DNA of 64,000 bases from Pararge aegeria (lineage: Eukaryota > Arthropoda > Insecta > Lepidoptera > Nymphalidae), in assembly GCF_905163445.1 (NCBI RefSeq), contig NC_053191.1:11656001-11720000 (forward strand), given 5' to 3'. The notes beneath the pieces are model-generated. The model was not told the DNA's origin and did no database searches. It saw only the letters and a program-made list of their open reading frames with translations. Shown piece after piece: positions 37,001 to 41,351 of the stretch (within the stretch, counting starts at the first letter, position 1; each line of letters begins with the position of its first letter). The translations under genes were made by a program, and so were the position numbers.

Positions 37001-38200
37001 TAGTTAACGTTGACCGATAAAATATATGCATATCATAATTTCACTATTAGCCGAAAGTAGTACGGAAGTTTAGTTAGACACTCGTTCATTTTAAAATTAA
37101 ATATTTGAAATCTCCTCCTCGAGTTGGCTAGGTAAAAACAGATGTAGCAACAGTCGACCAATAATCTATATTAAACGTGATAAGCGGAAATGCTGTTTCA
37201 AATTCATAGTATTTTGTTAGGCGCTTGGGCTCGACATTCATTATATAAATTCATTGATATTCTGTAAATTTTGCAAAAAAAAAAGCCGCAGTAATATTTT
37301 GTTTTGATCATTTAATCCTAAATATATATGCGTAATATTGAAAATAAATCTTTATCTAACCCCATATATTCATGCAATCATATAATATACATCATATAAA
37401 CTAAATTATTGATTATTTTCAGAGCATTGTATTCTTAATTTCAATGACTACAAGTATTATATTCATTTAGTTTCTACTTCAACATTTGGAGAGACTTGCA
37501 CGATTTCCGAAACCAGTGAATTTTTTTAACTGAAAGTGTATAGTAAAAAAAATAAACTACGACAATACACACATCGCCATCTAGCCCCAAAATAAGCTCA
37601 GCTTGTGTTATGGGTACTCAGACAACTAATGAATATTTTTATGAATAACTAGCTGTCCCGGCGAACTTCGTATCGCGGATAATTTTTTTTTTATAAATGT
37701 AACTTTTTATTACATATTATCCTATTCCGGTCTAAGAGAAATCCAAAAAAGATCCAAATATCATAAAAATTGGTCCATCCGTTCTTTAGATATAAATGGT
37801 GTAACTAACACAACTTTCTTTTATATATATAGATAATATATATAAATACTAATACAGATAAACACCCAGGCTCATGTTCTTCACAGAAACGTTTTCCATT
37901 TGTGGTTTTTCGAATCCGCCTTGGACTTAGATAGCAGGGTCGCTGCCCACTGCGCCAATCGGCCGTGATATGATCAGTATGATCTCTTTTAGGCTCAACG
38001 GGTCTCTCACTGTGGCAGTGGAAGAAGAGATGGACTGCAAGTGTCCTGGCGCTCCGCCTCCAGCGAGCGCGGCTTGGGAGGGCTCCGCCTTGGTGCCACA
38101 CGGCGCCCTGTTGCAGTTCGGCTGTCGCATGTACGTGTTCAGCATCACTGACCACCAGACCTTCCCGCACCAGCCGGAGGTGGATGAGCCCGCTCTGTGA
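18980..38200 (+). CDS. PHF12: PHD finger protein 12 (Pf1) orthologue, complete, 14 coding exons
   Basis: A nuclear co-repressor subunit. In animals PHF12 bridges the Sin3-HDAC (Rpd3S-like) complex to MRG15 on transcribed chromatin. The exons join without a break into about 778 codons. The order is: YDLDTSGGLMP N-terminus; PHD1 (CDACGEGGDLICCDRC); a basic/acidic linker; an MRG15-binding-like segment (MNPKQFELP); PHD2 (CFVCRATCKLAPLLQCDYC to MCPNH); a long linker with acidic stretches; a coiled coil with KLDERLIKLLAWQRLQQ; an FHA domain split over exons 12-13 (VGSDGACDVVLDSRC, then FELINYSEWGTRVNGVLYAC); and a C-terminal WEGSALVPHG to VFSITDH block that vertebrate PHF12 also has. It is shorter than human PHF12 (about 1000 aa), mainly in the low-complexity linker. 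Introns hold LINEs, SINEs, hAT MITEs and Helitrons. Exon 11's first half has a frame conflict (see that exon). Confidence 0.93.
19244..19428 (+). CDS. PHF12: PHF12 coding exon 2 (PHD1, first part)
   Basis: Starts LIRALIKPPDEE after CCTATAG. It contains the first zinc ligands of PHD1 (CDACGEGGDLICCDRCPASF, then HLGC) and ends in the split Tyr codon TA. A hAT MITE begins 48 bases past its donor. Confidence 0.92.
19476..19618. mobile_element. hAT-type MITE copy 1
   Basis: 143 bases with terminal inverted repeats CAGTGGCGTGCACT and AGTGCACGCCACTA. Eight-base flanks GGAGGCAG and GGTGGCAG match at 7 of 8 positions. It sits in PHF12 intron 2, 48 bases past the exon 2 donor. Confidence 0.82.
20767..20913 (+). 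CDS. PHF12: PHF12 coding exon 3 (PHD1, end)
   Basis: Acceptor ATTTTTAG. Encodes DPPLDENDIPAGLWLCKEC, which supplies the last two Cys ligands of PHD1, then a Ser/Lys-rich linker. It ends AG, phase 2, with donor GTGACC. Confidence 0.92.
21062..21955 (+). mobile_element. Jockey-like LINE, 5' truncated, with frameshifted ORF2 end
   Basis: A 3' fragment of a non-LTR retrotransposon. One frame (21072-21437) reads FLGVTLDCKLQWGTHIESLA, then RLVYFAYFHSIMSYGILLWG and QKRAVRSIYKL, which is typical of the reverse-transcriptase C-terminal region. A second frame (21485-21778) carries the rest after a one-base loss in the A-run near 21415-21420, so the copy is dead. The 3' UTR has the AGAGCAACTACTGTGTTTCT and ACCGGTGGTAGAGTCACAC blocks and ends in (GAATTT)n. 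Related tails lie at 18003 and 28375. Confidence 0.88.
22220..22425 (+). CDS. PHF12: PHF12 coding exon 4 (MRG15-binding-like segment)
   Basis: Acceptor ATCCTTAG. A Lys-rich stretch (SKKKKDDKEE) and KKELEPE are followed by MEILVKAAKVMNPKQFELPR. This matches in position and pattern the segment of vertebrate PHF12 that binds the MRG domain of MRG15 (FELL-x-AAM-x-NPTQFQLP). The donor is GTATAT. Confidence 0.9.
22778..22926 (+). CDS. PHF12: PHF12 coding exon 5 (PHD2, first part)
   Basis: Acceptor TTTTCAG. The GNGVVSVDAWGCVPLPAKSC lead-in is followed by zinc ligands CFVC, CKLAPLLQCDYC and the His of LLFHQ. It ends phase 0 with donor GTGCTA. Confidence 0.92.
23221..23345. repeat. Repeat fragment with GATGGTGATAACAAAAA
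   Basis: Shares GTGAGATGGTGATAACAAAA and CCTCGTAGCT with the LINE-type tails at 23760-24100 and 33310-33500. A degraded copy in PHF12 intron 5. Confidence 0.5.
23627..23701 (+). CDS. PHF12: PHF12 coding exon 6 (PHD2, end)
   Basis: 25 codons, phase 0 both ends: DCLDPPLTALPTGRWMCPNH then VEQYI. It supplies the remaining PHD2 ligands. Confidence 0.93.
23760..24100 (+). repeat. LINE-type 3' tail carrying a hAT MITE
   Basis: GTTTGTTGTGGGCTCTTGCT, CAGGGCGCGTTTTGAACCCT and TAGCTTTAGTTTTAA match the copy at 33310-33500. The MITE at 23897-24039 interrupts it, after which ATGAACGCTTCATAAGTGCC resumes. Confidence 0.6.
23897..24039. mobile_element. hAT-type MITE copy 2, perfect target duplication
   Basis: 143 bases, termini CAGTGGCGTGCACTG and CAGTGCACGCCACTG. 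It is flanked by perfect 8-base duplications ACCATCAC (23889-23896 and 24040-24047). The body is an inverted relative of copy 1 (GCAATTTTCCTGCTGTATGC against GCATACTGCAGGAAAATTGC). Confidence 0.9.
24317..24361. repeat. Perfect 20-bp hairpin
   Basis: Arms TTATCAACTTTCAGAGCACT and AGTGCTCTGAAAGTTGATAA around a 5-base loop, in PHF12 intron 6. It lies beside MITE-like sequence (24440-24545) and may be the folded end of a rearranged element. Confidence 0.85.
24725..24997 (+). repeat. Interspersed element with an (AAAT)n tail
   Basis: Repeats of ATATATGAAAGTGTGGTTG are followed by CTGCTGAACGGATTGGGATG and TTTGGCATGCATGTAGCC. The right part ends in AATTAAATAAATAAATAAAT, directly before the SINE. 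The GGCATGCATGTAGCC block also occurs at 26170-26186. Confidence 0.6.
24998..25239 (-). repeat. tRNA-derived SINE, best copy
   Basis: On the minus strand the head reads GATTGGCGCAGTTTGCAGCG (box A) and, about 40 bases later, GGGTTCGATTCCCAC (box B). These are the internal RNA polymerase III promoter blocks of a tRNA. A non-tRNA body follows and ends at ACACACATCGTCAT-side sequence near 24998. It has no stand-alone tRNA fold, so it is a SINE and not a tRNA gene. Confidence 0.82.
25311..25353. repeat. (ATTC)n microsatellite
   Basis: Runs of ATTCATTCATTC with short interruptions. Confidence 0.85.
25544..25677 (+). CDS. PHF12: PHF12 coding exon 7
   Basis: Acceptor GATGTTAG. Encodes ATERAALWERFSGPVDQHAV and KVDFIRRARN, matching the vertebrate segment with QHVVKVDFLNRIH. 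It ends CG, phase 2, with donor GTGAGTG. Confidence 0.9.
25804..26106 (+). mobile_element. Non-autonomous Helitron, 303 bp
   Basis: Begins TCTTAATATATATAAATCTC, ends GCGGGCAACAGCTAG, and sits between a host A (25803) and T (26107) with no target duplication. A short stem (GAC-GAA-GTC) precedes the CTAG end. There is no coding capacity. An (AT)n tract lies at about 26001-26022. It is in PHF12 intron 7. Confidence 0.72.
26120..26446 (+). mobile_element. Helitron-like element sharing the same 3' end
   Basis: Ends GACGAAGTCGCGGGCAGAAG CTAG followed by T, close to the 3' end of the element just upstream. The 5' part (GTGAAAGTGTGGATGTTTGT, GGCATGCATGTAGCC) matches the repeat at 24725. It could instead be an RTE-type LINE tail; the left boundary is uncertain. 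Confidence 0.5.
26473..26651 (-). repeat. tRNA-derived SINE, body truncated
   Basis: The head (CAGTTCGCAGCGAACCTGC on the minus strand) and box B are kept, with an extra base in the B-box arm (ATCGAACGCCACGG on the plus strand). The far end of the body is missing compared with 24998-25239. Confidence 0.7.
26705..26823 (+). CDS. PHF12: PHF12 coding exon 8
   Basis: Acceptor TTCGCAG. A basic 39-codon exon, VKVPVGMRGRVVVPRMVRLH then YRRPPPLLPS. It keeps the VP and PPPLL landmarks of vertebrate PHF12. Donor GTAGGC. Confidence 0.85.
27040..27290 (+). mobile_element. LINE ORF2 C-terminal remnant with a GATA tail
   Basis: One frame reads RTAKLWNALPATVFPATYNL then GTFKARVNRLLPGK, ending in TAG at 27196. 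This is the typical C-terminus of a lepidopteran jockey-clade ORF2. A (GATA)n-like tail at 27265-27290 closes the element. A different family from the LINE at 21062. Confidence 0.75.
27742..27897. mobile_element. MITE related to the hAT family, left end lost
   Basis: The body has a long imperfect inverted repeat (GTCCAGTACGTGTTATAAAA against TTATAACTTGTACTGGAGAC). The right end is TATGCACGCCAATG. Flanks GATAGTAT and GATAGTAC match at 7 of 8 bases, though the left terminus has no good inverted repeat. Confidence 0.55.
28109..28302 (+). CDS. PHF12: PHF12 coding exon 9
   Basis: Acceptor CTTTATAG. Starts VLKHLKAGGSYEDSEDEDV, matching the SILKHL landmark of PHF12, then runs into a Cys-containing (CMNLSCPEY) and Lys/Glu-rich linker. 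Phase 0 at the 3' end, donor GTATGT. Confidence 0.86.
28375..28582 (+). mobile_element. Jockey-like LINE, 3' end only, diverged
   Basis: GGAAAAGAGCAACTGCTGAG, CCTTCCGAACCGGTTGTAGA and GGGCCTACTTGAAATAAATG match the tail of the LINE at 21062-21955. The (GAATTT)n tail is decayed. In PHF12 intron 9. Confidence 0.8.
29022..29073. repeat. Perfect 19-bp hairpin
   Basis: Arms TGAGCGTTGACTGGGTTTA and TAAACCCAGTCAACGCTCA around a 14-base loop, in PHF12 intron 9. Confidence 0.88.
29219..29464 (+). CDS. PHF12: PHF12 coding exon 10 (coiled coil)
   Basis: 82 codons, phase 0. An acidic Ser stretch (DSSDFSDSDFEH), an NLS-like KKRKV and KRGPKPQR are followed by a predicted coiled coil, VEELLATVEEQLQKLDERLI then KLLAWQRLQQ. 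The end aligns with MLDEKLIKFLALQRIHQL of human PHF12. Confidence 0.92.
29636..29812 (+). repeat. Two-copy tandem duplication, about 95-bp period
   Basis: AAAACATGAGGATAGCAGAG occurs near 29654 and 29751, each followed by TTTCCTCAAATAATAAAA and ACATACAAATAACTACATAG. Confidence 0.8.
30290..30560 (+). repeat. LINE-type fragment
   Basis: GATGCGGTCTAAGTTGGGGC and CTTGCCTAGAAAATGT, then GAGCGTTCCAAACTTTAGCA, have the look of common lepidopteran LINE tails and related 14690-type debris. No intact frame. Confidence 0.45.
30693..32634 (-). mobile_element. Non-autonomous Helitron, 1942 bp, nested in a MITE
   Basis: On the minus strand it starts TCTATATATATATA and ends GGCTAG. The stem CCAGC/GCTGG lies about 10 bases before the end. 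It sits between A and T of the MITE with no target duplication. There is no Rep or helicase frame. Much of the interior is a degenerate tandem array (31437-32160). Confidence 0.85.
31437..32160 (+). repeat. Degenerate minisatellite inside the Helitron, about 140-bp units
   Basis: About five units, each with ATTCCTACCAAATTTGGAGT, a GGAGCTAT-like block, CATTGTTAACGCCCCCGCAA and TATCGTAAAATT. Unit starts lie near 31437, 31585, 31709, 31846 and 31986. Confidence 0.85.
32936..33130 (+). repeat. LINE-type fragment with CAGTCCACTGCTAGAC
   Basis: CAGTCCACTGCTAGACTTTA and GGCCTTCCCAAGGGAAGG are widespread lepidopteran repeat motifs. No coding frame remains. Confidence 0.5.
33310..33505 (+). repeat. 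LINE-type 3' tail ending in (TTTGAC)n
   Basis: GTGAGATGGTGATAACAAAA, GACCAGGGCGCGTTAAGAAC and GTACGCATCATAAGTGCC, then GGATATTTTTGACTTTGACT. Same family as 23760-24100. It lies about 130 bases upstream of PHF12 exon 11. Confidence 0.62.
33633..33934 (+). CDS. PHF12: PHF12 coding exon 11 (5' half uncertain)
   Basis: The 3' half is secure: RLPLPSELLPRADRER, a Pro-rich stretch, LDLADALVKAALCELKPPA, donor GTAAGTC, phase 2, which fits exon 12. The start is less so. Acceptor GTCGCGAG at 33632 keeps the frame from exon 10, but the first 40 codons are then Arg/Gly/Ala-rich. A different acceptor (AGCTATAG, 33612) opens the overlapping frame LPLAKRVPVAG to YAVQHERGSLSSA, which has a stronger G/C bias at third positions but cannot reach the 3' frame. 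GC content jumps well above the surrounding introns. Confidence 0.72.
33995..34136. mobile_element. MITE related to the hAT family, left terminus lost
   Basis: An inner inverted repeat (CCAGTACGAGTTATAAATAC and later AAGTTTATATCATCTGC) and the right end TTATGCACGCCACTG match the family. I could find no left inverted repeat or 8-base duplication. It starts about 60 bases past the exon 11 donor of PHF12. Confidence 0.6.
34269..34489 (+). repeat. Tandem duplication, two 111-bp units
   Basis: CCGCACGTCCGAAATGA starts both units (34269 and 34380). GCACGATAAAGTTATTCGCT ends both. Differences are few, so the duplication is recent relative to neighbouring repeats. Confidence 0.9.
34885..35184. mobile_element. 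hAT-type MITE, long form, perfect target duplication
   Basis: 300 bases, left end TATGGCGTGCATAG, right end TGTGCACGCCACTG. It is flanked by perfect 8-base duplications TCCGCCGC (34877-34884 and 35185-35192). The interior has the CCAGTACGTAGTTATAAATA and TTTGTAACTCGTACTGAAG arms seen in other long copies. Confidence 0.88.
35435..35579 (+). CDS. PHF12: PHF12 coding exon 12 (FHA domain, first part)
   Basis: Acceptor AATCGTAG, donor GTCAGTG. The frame set by exon 11 reads LSVGSDGACDVVLDSRCRRV then SPRHAIIFCDE. This is an FHA strand pattern (G-x-G/S-x-x-C-D-V-x-L ... R-x-H-A) aligned with IGTGADMDVCL and GKHACIFYDE of human PHF12. The exon was found through phase continuity; other frames across it are shadows. 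Confidence 0.88.
36588..36766 (+). CDS. PHF12: PHF12 coding exon 13 (FHA domain, end)
   Basis: Acceptor TTCAACAG. VTRHFELINYSEWGTRVNG then VLYACDLS completes the FHA fold (human: [20 protein letters not shown]). An acidic then basic stretch ends RSRRTKPP, phase 2, donor GTACTG. Confidence 0.93.
37555..37967 (-). repeat. tRNA-derived SINE split by a Helitron, next to PHF12 exon 14
   Basis: The body half (37555-37648) and head half (37834-37967) join at ATGAATAA and TAATATAT to give the family sequence. The head keeps GATTGGCGCAGTGGGCAGCG (box A, minus strand), but box B is damaged. It ends 26 bases before coding exon 14. Confidence 0.82.
37649..37833 (-). mobile_element. Small Helitron, 185 bp, nested in a SINE
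   Basis: On the minus strand it starts TCTATATATATAAAAG and ends CGCCGGGACAGCTAG. It is inserted between A and T of the SINE body with no duplication. The 3' end is close to that of the Helitron at 25804-26106. Confidence 0.85.
37993..38200 (+). CDS. PHF12: PHF12 coding exon 14 (C-terminus and stop)
   Basis: Acceptor ATCTCTTTTAG. Encodes AAWEGSALVPHGALLQFGCR and MYVFSITDHQT, then TGA at 38198. It matches [25 protein letters not shown] of human PHF12. A SINE carrying a Helitron ends only 26 bases before the exon, and a decayed copy of part of this exon lies exactly 200 bases downstream. Confidence 0.94.
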
Positions 38201-38246
38201 ACTTGTGAATGTGTTAAAGACTTTAATGGTTCTGCACGGCGCCACG

Positions 38247-38252
38247 ATTAAA
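38247..38252 (+). other. PHF12: Candidate poly(A) signal of PHF12
   Basis: ATTAAA 47 bases past the stop codon. It is the nearest hexamer; use is inferred. Confidence 0.35.
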
Positions 38253-38304
38253 GTGTTCTGTATCATTTACAATGACATTATGACCACATTGTGTACTACA
38301 CAGA

Positions 38305-38360
38305 GCCCTGTTGCAGCTTGGGTACTGCTTGTGTGCGTTCAGCATCACTGACCACCAGAC
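38305..38360 (+). pseudogene. Decayed partial copy of PHF12 exon 14
   Basis: 56 bases that align without gaps to 38105-38160, exactly 200 bases upstream, with 46 of 56 bases identical by my count. The last 24 bases (GTTC AGCATCACTG ACCACCAGAC) are identical. Beyond the TGCAG block the reading sense is lost and no splice site remains. Confidence 0.85.
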
Positions 38361-41071
38361 GTTATATAGAATATTAAAAAAAATTATATTAAATTTAAAA
38401 ATTCTCCATGTACCCATTCATTAGAAAGTTATTTTATCCAGAAATAGCATTCTCTATATTTCTTGACAGTAAGATGAGCCTGAAATATTAGTATTTGTTA
38501 AAAAAGCGCTAACTTGCTTTATCCGCGTGCGCTGACTAAATGATTCTTCATACGTTAAAGTTCATAAAAAAAAATCTGCCATACCGTATAACTATCTGTA
38601 ATGATAAAGCTATTGTCATTTTTAGCCACAGAATAGTAATTCTTACAAAAGGAGGCGTTCAATGTATTAAAGACTATCTTATGTAGATAGCTCTTGCTCT
38701 TTACAACATGTTCCTTGGTCCCATAAACTTAAAATTACGGTACGTCTTTACATCTTTTAGAAAGTTATCTGCCTGGCCAATAAAACATTTTATTACGACC
38801 CTTTGTTAATATAGGTGAAACCGCGGAGAACTCACGTATGAGAATAACATGTTCACGTATGTTATTTTAAATCTTTGCTCTCGCCCTATTTATATTATTA
38901 TATTTATATTATGTTTTAAAGTTTTGGTTTACAATAGCATCGTTTTTGAAAGCAACTTTGTATCTTTTTTTTTTTTTTTTTTATAATTAAAACCGGAAGC
39001 AATTTCGTTTGTGAAGCCTATGTAACACGTTCTATTTGAATCCGGTAATAGCCTTATGTCTTATATCTTGACTTCCCTTTCGGGGAGACAGAGTTCAATA
39101 ATACTTGCGATAAAGCATGCCTGAGAATTCCCCATGTTCTCAAAAGGCGTGTGAAGTATACTGGATTAGTAGACTTCACTTGGGTAGTGCAGCCACTACA
39201 ACATTTTTGAATAAGGTAGGAGACCCGTGCTTGGTAGTGCCTAGTGTGAGATTTTCTACAAACGTTTTCTTATTCGAATGCGTTAAAGTTAACTACTATT
39301 TGTATGGACTCAAAAGAGCGCCATCTAGTTAAAAAACTGGGAAATAGTATTCTCCTTAGTAGAAAGTCTAATAATTACAGGCACGTAGTGAGCCATTATG
39401 TACGGTTAATAATCATGATTTGAATACGAGATCATAAACGGGTACTTCATTTCTTGTAAAAACAATAAATATAAAATGTGAGTAGTCTTGGATTCTAAAA
39501 AGGAAACTTAATCAGCTGATTTTTTTTCTTTTATTATGTAGTATTTAGTAAATTACACTATAGAACTATAAAAATGCACTTAATGACTTATTGTCAGTTA
39601 TAAATTATTAAAGATAATATTATTTTGTAAAAGAATTATTTTGTAAGCATGTTCACATTATATTATGATCGTAGAAGAGTGACGACGATTTTCTTTTTCG
39701 TGGAATGTTACAATAAACATCTGAAAATTATAGTTTCGATTATACTTGCTTTAATAAAGTATGCTTTATGTATATTTTTTTACACAGAATAGTTTCAATG
39801 CTGCACATAAGCTAGGCCAGCTGCGATGTTTTTTTTTAAATGGAAAATCAAATATATTTGTCTTGTGTTGTTTAAAAGTTATGGAAAAATATTTGGTAGA
39901 TAGCTTTGCCATAAAGACACAGCATAAATATTTTTTAAGTTTTCTTAATGAGTTGAAACCTAAAGTACACGATTTTTTTTAATAAATGTTTGAAAATCCC
40001 ACTCTGTTGCTGTGGATTGAGGCAACATGTCATTTTTGTACGATCATGACTATTAAATAAGTAAAGTAATTTTAATTATTATCCTATGAGTTTGTATTTT
40101 TTGGTATTGCTTATTGTAATCCATTAAGAGATAAGTATCGTTCAGTTAATCAGTAGAGCTAACATCGGCGCCACGAGAAAATTAATAAGAAATTGAAAAC
40201 AATTTCTCGTTCTATTCCTGAGTTAAGAGAAGAAAATTGGTAGAAATAATTAGATAAACGAAAGGATCAAACACATTGAGGTAATTTTAAGAAATATTTT
40301 TTAGAAGATTCTTCTTATTTAATTTACCTTTAATTTTATTACCTTAATGTGGATAGGATCTTTTTTGTTGCGCGCATGTTGCTCTATTAGGCCCTGGGTG
40401 AGATTTCCTCGCTCGCAATCAAAGTTCTTTGAGCTAACTGCGGTCAACGAAAGAGATAATAAAAGTAGACAGAGCGAGAGAGAAAGTGGGACGGCTAGTA
40501 CCGGTGTCCCTTTATCTCTAAAGCGAATAACATCAAAGTGTGTTAACATGAATTATCTGTTTTAGCTTACCTTTGTTTAAGGTTTCGAAAAATCTAATGT
40601 TAAAATCGTGCTTTCCATCCTATGTTTTAAGAGTATGTAACTGAAATAAAGATTGTTAAATGCAGTTTGGTATTTCAATTACTTAATAAATCCAACGGAA
40701 CTCATTGTATTTCCCCCTACAAAAGTATCCTGTGTATCTCCAAAATTACGCCAAGATTGATATAGGTTCAAAACCTGTGCACTAACAAAATAATTCTTAT
40801 TAAATCCAATTCCGTACTAAAAATATCCTATGTCCATCTCTAGGATGCAAGCTATGTATGAGCAATCAAAATCGATGCTGCGGATGGGCCAAACATTTCA
40901 CATATTCGTTTTCTCGTGTTTGGGTTACGAGGTTGGATGCGTTTGTTGAAGATCTGTTGCAATTATTCCTGAAAGTACTGGACCAGTTATGATGCTAATT
41001 TTGCATTTTATAGATATAATACACAGGTCAGGTGCTGGGAAAATAAAATAAAAGATATCATGTATTTTTTT
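38361..41071. other. Intergenic region between convergent PHF12 and GPN3
   Basis: AT-rich, with a poly(T) run at about 38966-38983 and a LINE-tail repeat at 39122-39210. A stretch at 40344-40550 has open frames on both strands but no recognisable protein. No gene is supported. Confidence 0.6.
39122..39210 (+). repeat. LINE-tail repeat, partial
   Basis: CCATGTTCTCAAAAGGCGTG then TGAAGTATACTGGATTAGTA. Same family as 42340-42505, truncated. Confidence 0.6.
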
Positions 41072-41351
41072 TTAATTTAAATCATTTTCATCTGTTTCAT
41101 CTGGTTCAGGCTCATCGAAATCTCTTATTTTAACGTCCGCATCCTCGCCATACTGGATGATATTGTCTATTGTTAGTAGTATGTTATCAATGCTTTCTTC
41201 ATCCTTTATGTTGAGTGGATAAAACCTAACTAAACTGAAATTCTCTATAACTTCACCGATAGCTTCAGTCAACCTCGCGTATTTCTCGTGCCATTTTGAT
41301 TTTGCGTTTCTCATGTCGGCTAACAAAATATGAGGGTCTGGATCTAGGTAG
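41072..41351 (-). CDS. GPN3: GPN3 exon 5 (C-terminus)
   Basis: Acceptor TTTACAG. Encodes YLDPDPHILLADMRNAKSKW, then SLVRFYPLNIKDEESIDNIL, and an acidic tail ending in TAA at 41074-41072. Confidence 0.95.
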
